From positions 2,356,001 to 2,420,000 of the forward strand of contig BCKC01000004.1 of NCBI GenBank assembly GCA_001600455.1: a stretch of 64,000 bases of DNA, in the 5' to 3' direction. The notes under the pieces are model-generated. The model was not told the origin of the DNA. It saw only the letters and a program-made list of their open reading frames with translations, and made no database searches. This DNA comes from Endocalyx cinctus (Eukaryota; Ascomycota; Sordariomycetes; Amphisphaeriales; Apiosporaceae). Each line of letters starts with the position of its first letter. Positions within the stretch are counted from its first letter, which is position 1. This document shows positions 58,861-64,000 of this stretch, one piece after another. Both the position numbers and the translations under genes were made by a program.

Positions 58861-60797
58861 TAATTAGGCTGCCGCATAATCGTTGATAAGGGAATAAAGG
58901 CCCGACATGCCAGTAAAGCACGTCTATCGATAAAAGTACAGTAAGAGCACACACAGATACGGCGGAGAATATATAACGGTTTCGCGCCCGTTGGGGAAGC
59001 TCGTCTAGAGAATTTGGTTTATCGGTTTTCGGGTTCATTATAAACGGGGATACGATATATGTTGTCGGTTATCATACAACGGCACTGATGTTATGTTTCG
59101 AGCTGCGCCAGGCAGAGGCAAAACGTAGATGGACTTGAGTGGTAATTATGCTCGATTTTGTAGTAAATTCCGTTTTCCATTTATAGCACATCGGAGCTAT
59201 CCCGGTTAGACTGCTGACTGGCAAAGGTACAAACTACAAGTAACTGTCAAGTTAGGTATAAAGGTACCTATCTGCCTACCTAGGTAGGTAGCTGGTAGGT
59301 AAGTAATCTATAAACCAGAGAGGTGTGTGTTATAGTGCCTGCATTCAGTACGTTACGTTGCAAGTATGTGGACACTTTCGGTACAGAGTAGGTATATTTT
59401 TTCTAGTATTATCTATTCATTTATATGAGTTTCCATAGATATGTATAGGTTAGATAGATTCACATAAAATAGCTGTACAGGACGTCCTATACAGCCCTCT
59501 GTTCAATTTAGGAATAACGTTCTTGTTTAGGGAGATAGATACGATATTTACACCAAGTGAATACTTAAGGTGATGTATCCGTGAGGCACAGCCAGTGAGT
59601 AAGTGTCTACCTACCTAGCTGCCTAGGTACTTAGGTACTTAAGTACCTAGGTAGGTACCAGGTAGGTATGGATGTAATCTTCTTTAACCCCACCAAGAGC
59701 AAACACATGCTGACACGTTAATTATAACTACATATAGTTACTCTTCGTCTTCATCTTCCCGAAATGGTGACGGTAACACTTGATATAATTATGAAATTAC
59801 GAGAATGTGATTAAATCAAGGAATTAGAGCGGAAGGATGACACGAACTGAAGAGGGGGACGGCGAAGGAAATTAATTGTGCTCATGTTGAACTGATCACC
59901 TTTCCACGTGTCTTATCTATAATTACTATTTACTTTTCGGATCCGAGAATTGGGCTCGCGCTGACAGATTGAGATCCTGGCATCCATTTCCCACTAGTCC
60001 CCGGGGTGGCTGCTTGTCCTAGATTCCTTGGCTATAACTGTTTTATTTCGGCAATTTGTGAAACCGGGATGTTGAAAAGTCACAACTATAACCCACTGAT
60101 CCAATTCTTCACAGCCGGGAAACGAGTCCATCGTCGATTTTTTTTTTCTACCCCTTATTCTCAGCTCGATACACTTTGCAATGAGGCAAGGTGGAAAAGT
60201 AATACTACACAGCGTAGTATTCGTCTACAATTGAGCAATCACGATCCGTGTTGGTATCGGTGTAAGCCCCTGACTGATGGCTGTTCACAAGTGTTCCGGA
60301 GTACCTCGTCCTTTCGGTCCCGAGCGGTTCTTCCCAAAAGTAACGGCATGGATTAATTAACCCCATTGAAGGAGGAATCTCAATGGGCCTTACTGTGTAT
60401 GAGCCGTCACTGTCCTTTTGCATTTGTCTATAATCAATTTCTCAGCATCCCGCGACCAGTTTTTATCTCCGGTGACCCGACAATACATCTGACCATGTCG
60501 AGAATAAAACCTTTGCTGAGGAATCCTCCCTTCGCCATTTCTCGCGCTTCCGAACATTTTTGGATTATGCATTATAAAATAACTTCCTAGACGGTCCGTC
60601 TTTTTGTGGCATTGGTCTCTAGATATCGTCTACCGCTTTATTTTCCTACGTTTCCGATGACTTTGAAAGGGACTCATAAATAGAGCGAAATTCAAAATCA
60701 TCGAACCCGCTGTAATCGACCTCGAAATCTCCCAATTGGCCCATATTTCAAGTACGAAGACCTTGCCTTGAATATAAAACACCGTAGCATTGCCATC
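58861..60797. other. Intergenic, repeat-like motifs, no gene seen
   Basis: Holds several copies of TACCTA/TAGGTA-type short inverted motifs, densest at 59265-59310 and 59610-59665, and an 88-codon open frame just upstream of the pseudogene (58772-59038, minus) whose hydrophobic part is not P450-like. The last few hundred bases precede the monooxygenase gene and should include its promoter. Confidence 0.5.
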
Positions 60798-62709
60798 ATG
60801 TCTTCTGCCACGCCGAAGATAACGTCCATCATCCCTGATAACGACATCAGACCGCTTGGGTCTTATCCTAAGACGGGCATTGACGTCCTGATTGTGGGCT
60901 CCGGTCTTGGTGGATTAACCGCTGCTCTGGAGTGCGTGCGTAAGGGGCATAATGTGAGGCTCCTCGAACGGGATGACGATATCAATACTTCAGGTTGGTC
61001 CGCGATTCCCCATCCACCTTACATAAATGGCACTAAACAACTCTTCTTTTTTTCAAAAAAAAAGGTGATATGCTTTTTCTAGGCCACAGTGGCATCAAAT
61101 TCATCCGTCACTGGCCTGAGATGGCGCGAGAGTATGACAAGATCAGCATGGTATGTATGAACAAAATATGGCTGGTGAAATATGACCCCGGAAGTTCCTA
61201 TATTCATATATGAGATTTGGTGCTGACGCATTTCTTAGTAAGTCGCTTAGCTCTTATATCCCGGGACCATCCCCGTGAACTCCAAGAACGTCTTGGTGGT
61301 CATGTCGTAATTAACATATACCAGGAAAAACGCGTTCATCGCGACGCTGAAACATAGCGGCGAAGTTATGGTACCGCCAGCCAGGGTTAAGGATCGTGTG
61401 AACGTTCCAGGAATGGATCCCAACTCTCCTATTGGCAGCTTCCAGATGCGCCCCCTATTACACGAGATGTTCGTGCGTCAACTCAAGCGCCTAGGTACGT
61501 CCGTGGAGTTTGGTAAGCGCATAATAGACTACTCCGAAGACGAGGAGAGCGGCAAGGCGAGCGCCGTCACCGATCAGGGAGAAATCTTTAAAGCCGACGT
61601 CATCATTGCTGCCGATGGTATCGGGTCCAAGAGCCAGAAACTCGTAGGTGGTCAAGTCAGGGCTATCAGCTCAGGGAGAGCCATGTGGCGTGCTGTGGTG
61701 CCTTGGAAATACCTCGAGGATAGTCCAGAGATTCGAGATACCCTCCCGGTTGCGCTCACGGAAGATGGAGAGGAGGCACTAGCTAGGGCCTGGTTAGGGT
61801 AAGTGAATTGCACTACGTCGCACAATTCTAGTTATGAGCCGTATTAACAAGTTTATTTTCACTCGATATAGACCGGGGTGTTATGCAATGACGATGCGGC
61901 GCCCAGATTCGTTCATATGGCTTTTGAACCATGTCGTGAGTCATCTCCTCTGATTAACCCCCTCTTACCAGACAAAGATACAGGTTCTGGTGCTAAGCCC
62001 GGTATCAAAGTCAACGAGCACCTCCGCCGAATCGTGGAATAATTACATTAGCTCAGACGAGGTCCTTGCCAAAATGGATGATGGGTGTAAAGGTGTAAGC
62101 TGGTCGTCCACGTTCAAGGAAGTTGTTCGACGCACTCCGCCCAATAGCATCATCAATTTCGAGCTGTTCATGAGAGACCCACAGCCGTCATGGGCATCAC
62201 CGAGCGGGCGTGTAGTCAGCCTCGGCGACGCGGCGCATGCGTACCTGCCCACATCCGGCAATGGGGCAACGCAGGCGATGGAGGATGCCGTCTCGTTAGC
62301 TAGCTGCCTGCAAGTTGGGGGAAAGGAAGGTATACCCGAAGCAGTGCGGGCTCACGTACGCTTCCGATTCATTCGCACTGCGTGCATTCAGAAAATGGGC
62401 TTCGCCAACGCCGAGGTGTTTCAAGAGACGGATTGGGATGCGGTCAAGGCAGATCCGAGGATGGGGCTGCCCAGGCTACCGGGCTGGATTTGGAAGCATG
62501 ATCCCGAGGCCTATGTGCACGACTACTATAAGAAGATGGTTGAGACAATGAGCGACGGCGTGCCCTTCGATAAGATTCCTGCCGAAATCATACCGCCGAA
62601 CTATCCCGTGGGATACAAGTTCGAGCCTTGGAGTATAACGCAAATCCTTGAGTTGAAAAAGAAGGGAATGAAGGTACCATTCGGCTCGGGCGATTGGTTC
62701 TCAGATTGA
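60798..62709 (+). CDS. FAD-dependent monooxygenase (salicylate-hydroxylase-like), about five exons
   Basis: Exons 60798-60993, 61065-61150, about 61325-61798, 61872-61935 and 61984-62709. The N-terminal dinucleotide fold reads DVLIVGSGLGGLTAALECV then RLLERDDDI (FAD binding). The middle contains VPGMDPNSPIGSFQMRPLLH, and the second flavin motif is RVVSLGDAAHAYLPTSGNGA followed by MEDAVSLA. Length (about 510 residues) fits group A flavin monooxygenases that hydroxylate aromatic or polyketide substrates. Four of five introns work in phase with GT..AG; exon 4's acceptor could also be at 61971. The second intron (61151-61324) does not join in phase with the only visible donor (see findings). It neighbours the broken P450. 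Confidence 0.85.
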
Positions 62710-64000
62710 GAAATAACAAGGATGGACGACGCTTACTCTTTATCGGGCATATTGAATGAGTAGAGATGTGGTTATGGGTGGGTGATTGTCGACAAGATTC
62801 ATTCCACCGTGTTAAATTATCTGAATTAAGTCCCCAAAGTTGGGCGAAGTCTTAAAGAGTATACATGCTCAGCTATGACTTGTTCTCCAACCATTAGCCT
62901 TTTATTTAATTATTACATTATATTTTCTATCTTCTACGTCGTCCAACAGTAGACCTACGGGCAAGTAGACATCAGGGTAAGGGGTTTAATTGGGGCGGAG
63001 GAGAGGAGTTTGCGAGGGGGTGATGTTAGCATTACCTACACCTATTTTCAACGACAACGATGAAGCCTTTCACGATGGTACATAATGCCCTGAAAGTATT
63101 GTAGGTATCTACATAAAGCTACTTGGGCTACTTTGTTGGTGACAACCTTCGCCGACAAAACGGATACGAAGTGGTCGATTGACTTTCCAAGGGGTTGACA
63201 GGGTACTGACCCGTCTATGACATCAGTGACGAAGTTCGGTGATGTTTTTCTCATAGTCTAGAGTATGACCTTACATACGACTGGGGTTGGCCAAGGAAAG
63301 GGGGGAAAAAACAACTGATGGAGCTACTTGAGGCTCACTTTCATTGGATTTCAGATATTGGTATAGAGGTATGCATCGACAATTTGATTCGTGTACATAA
63401 TAAGACTTGCATTGCAGCAAAAGTATCGAAGTCTATCGAGAAGTTTCCCTACCTAGGCAATGGGTTCTATGGGTCCATTATGACGCAATATGGCCGAACC
63501 CTGCAAACTTGAATGAACACTCGGAATATTCCATGAAATACGGTTTATTTTTTTTTATTTTTAATATTTTTACCTGGTAGCCTCGGTAATAAAGCAAGGT
63601 GTGTTGCCTTTGTAATAGTATAATTTGTACCCAGGCCTGAAAGAGCAGCACATGATTGAAATAATTAAAGTATCGAAATAATAAAACAAATAATCGATGT
63701 TCCAAGCCTCACGAGATAGACTTGTCGGTACTACACTAGGTATATATGATTTCTGATCTTGGGACCGCCGACAAAATGTGACGAGTTATCACTTGACCTT
63801 TCCGTATAACGACAAATCCCGAAAAAATGAAGGTTCAGATGCCGGAGACCGTACAAATAGCTTCCATGATAAAAAAAAAAAAATACTAATCCGTTTAAAA
63901 CGGTAGTAGGTTACTCCGGGTACCTCGCTCCCCTATACGAAATACATCACTCTACTTGGGAATGTATCATGGATGGATACGATACTACCATAAGTTGCCA
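62710..64000. other. Intergenic tail of the window
   Basis: About 1.3 kb after the monooxygenase stop. It holds an A/T-rich patch near 62895-62935 and no reliable frame; the two small frames at 63048-63254 and 63318-63512 have no recognisable content. Confidence 0.5.

Noticed and set aside
1..64000. tRNA genes, rRNA, CRISPR arrays and complete transposons
   Set aside because: I found no cloverleaf with T-loop and anticodon arms, no direct-repeat arrays with spacers and no transposase or reverse-transcriptase motifs; a dedicated search could still find a tRNA.

Overview
The window looks like nuclear DNA of a filamentous ascomycete (Pezizomycotina, probably a sordariomycete; the class is inference). 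Genes carry short introns of about 50-110 nt with GT..AG ends and CTAAC/CTGAC-type branch sites. Intergenic DNA is long and rich in microsatellites. The gene set mixes housekeeping proteins with secondary-metabolism-type enzymes. Two N-filled assembly gaps (4744-4963 and 39803-39992) and a lone N (37311) all sit inside G or C homopolymers. Exon coordinates below were assembled by hand from reading-frame phase and splice sites.

Layout: 1-3.5 kb has no recognisable gene. 3.5-6.7 kb holds a Vps4-associated protein 1 (Vfa1/DUF1742) gene on the minus strand and the histone chaperone gene rtt106 on the plus strand. 8.2-10.2 kb holds a six-exon pepsin-family protein whose second catalytic Asp is replaced by Ser. 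12-13.8 kb holds an intact cytochrome P450 of the fungal ent-kaurene-oxidase-like type. 14.2-14.8 kb holds a four-exon, 75-residue cysteine-rich (CYSTM-like) gene made of tiny exons. 16.1-17.0 kb holds a secreted SGNH/CE3-type esterase. 18.0-26.1 kb is a dense housekeeping block: a small unknown gene, the spliceosome-disassembly factor NTR1/TFIP11, GINS subunit psf3, mitochondrial Mn-SOD, and a divergent kinesin-14.

26.8-34.2 kb is a 2441-residue highly reducing polyketide synthase. It has the layout of the PKS half of a PKS-NRPS hybrid (KS-AT-DH-MT-ER0-KR-ACP) but stops just after the ACP in a short Thr/Pro-rich tail. Its methyltransferase motif I is destroyed. It is bordered by about 3.5 kb of AT-rich non-coding DNA, then a flavohaemoglobin (NO dioxygenase) gene. 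40.1-41.7 kb holds a six- to seven-pass GPCR-like membrane protein in five exons, followed by about 3.5 kb without recognisable genes.

45.2-57.3 kb holds a TMEM69/DUF3429 mitochondrial membrane protein and, divergently, the giant lipid-transfer protein gene vps13 (3203 codons, one intron). 57.7-58.9 kb is a 5'-truncated, multiply frameshifted CYP52-type P450 pseudogene. 60.8-62.7 kb is an FAD-dependent monooxygenase with one splice junction that does not resolve in phase. The PKS, two P450s, the FAD monooxygenase and the flavohaemoglobin are separated by housekeeping genes, so the window does not show a classical compact biosynthetic cluster. The most interesting items are the orphan PKS-NRPS-like synthase, the putative pseudoprotease, the kinesin-14 with a degenerate microtubule-binding loop, the cryptic CYSTM gene and the decaying P450.
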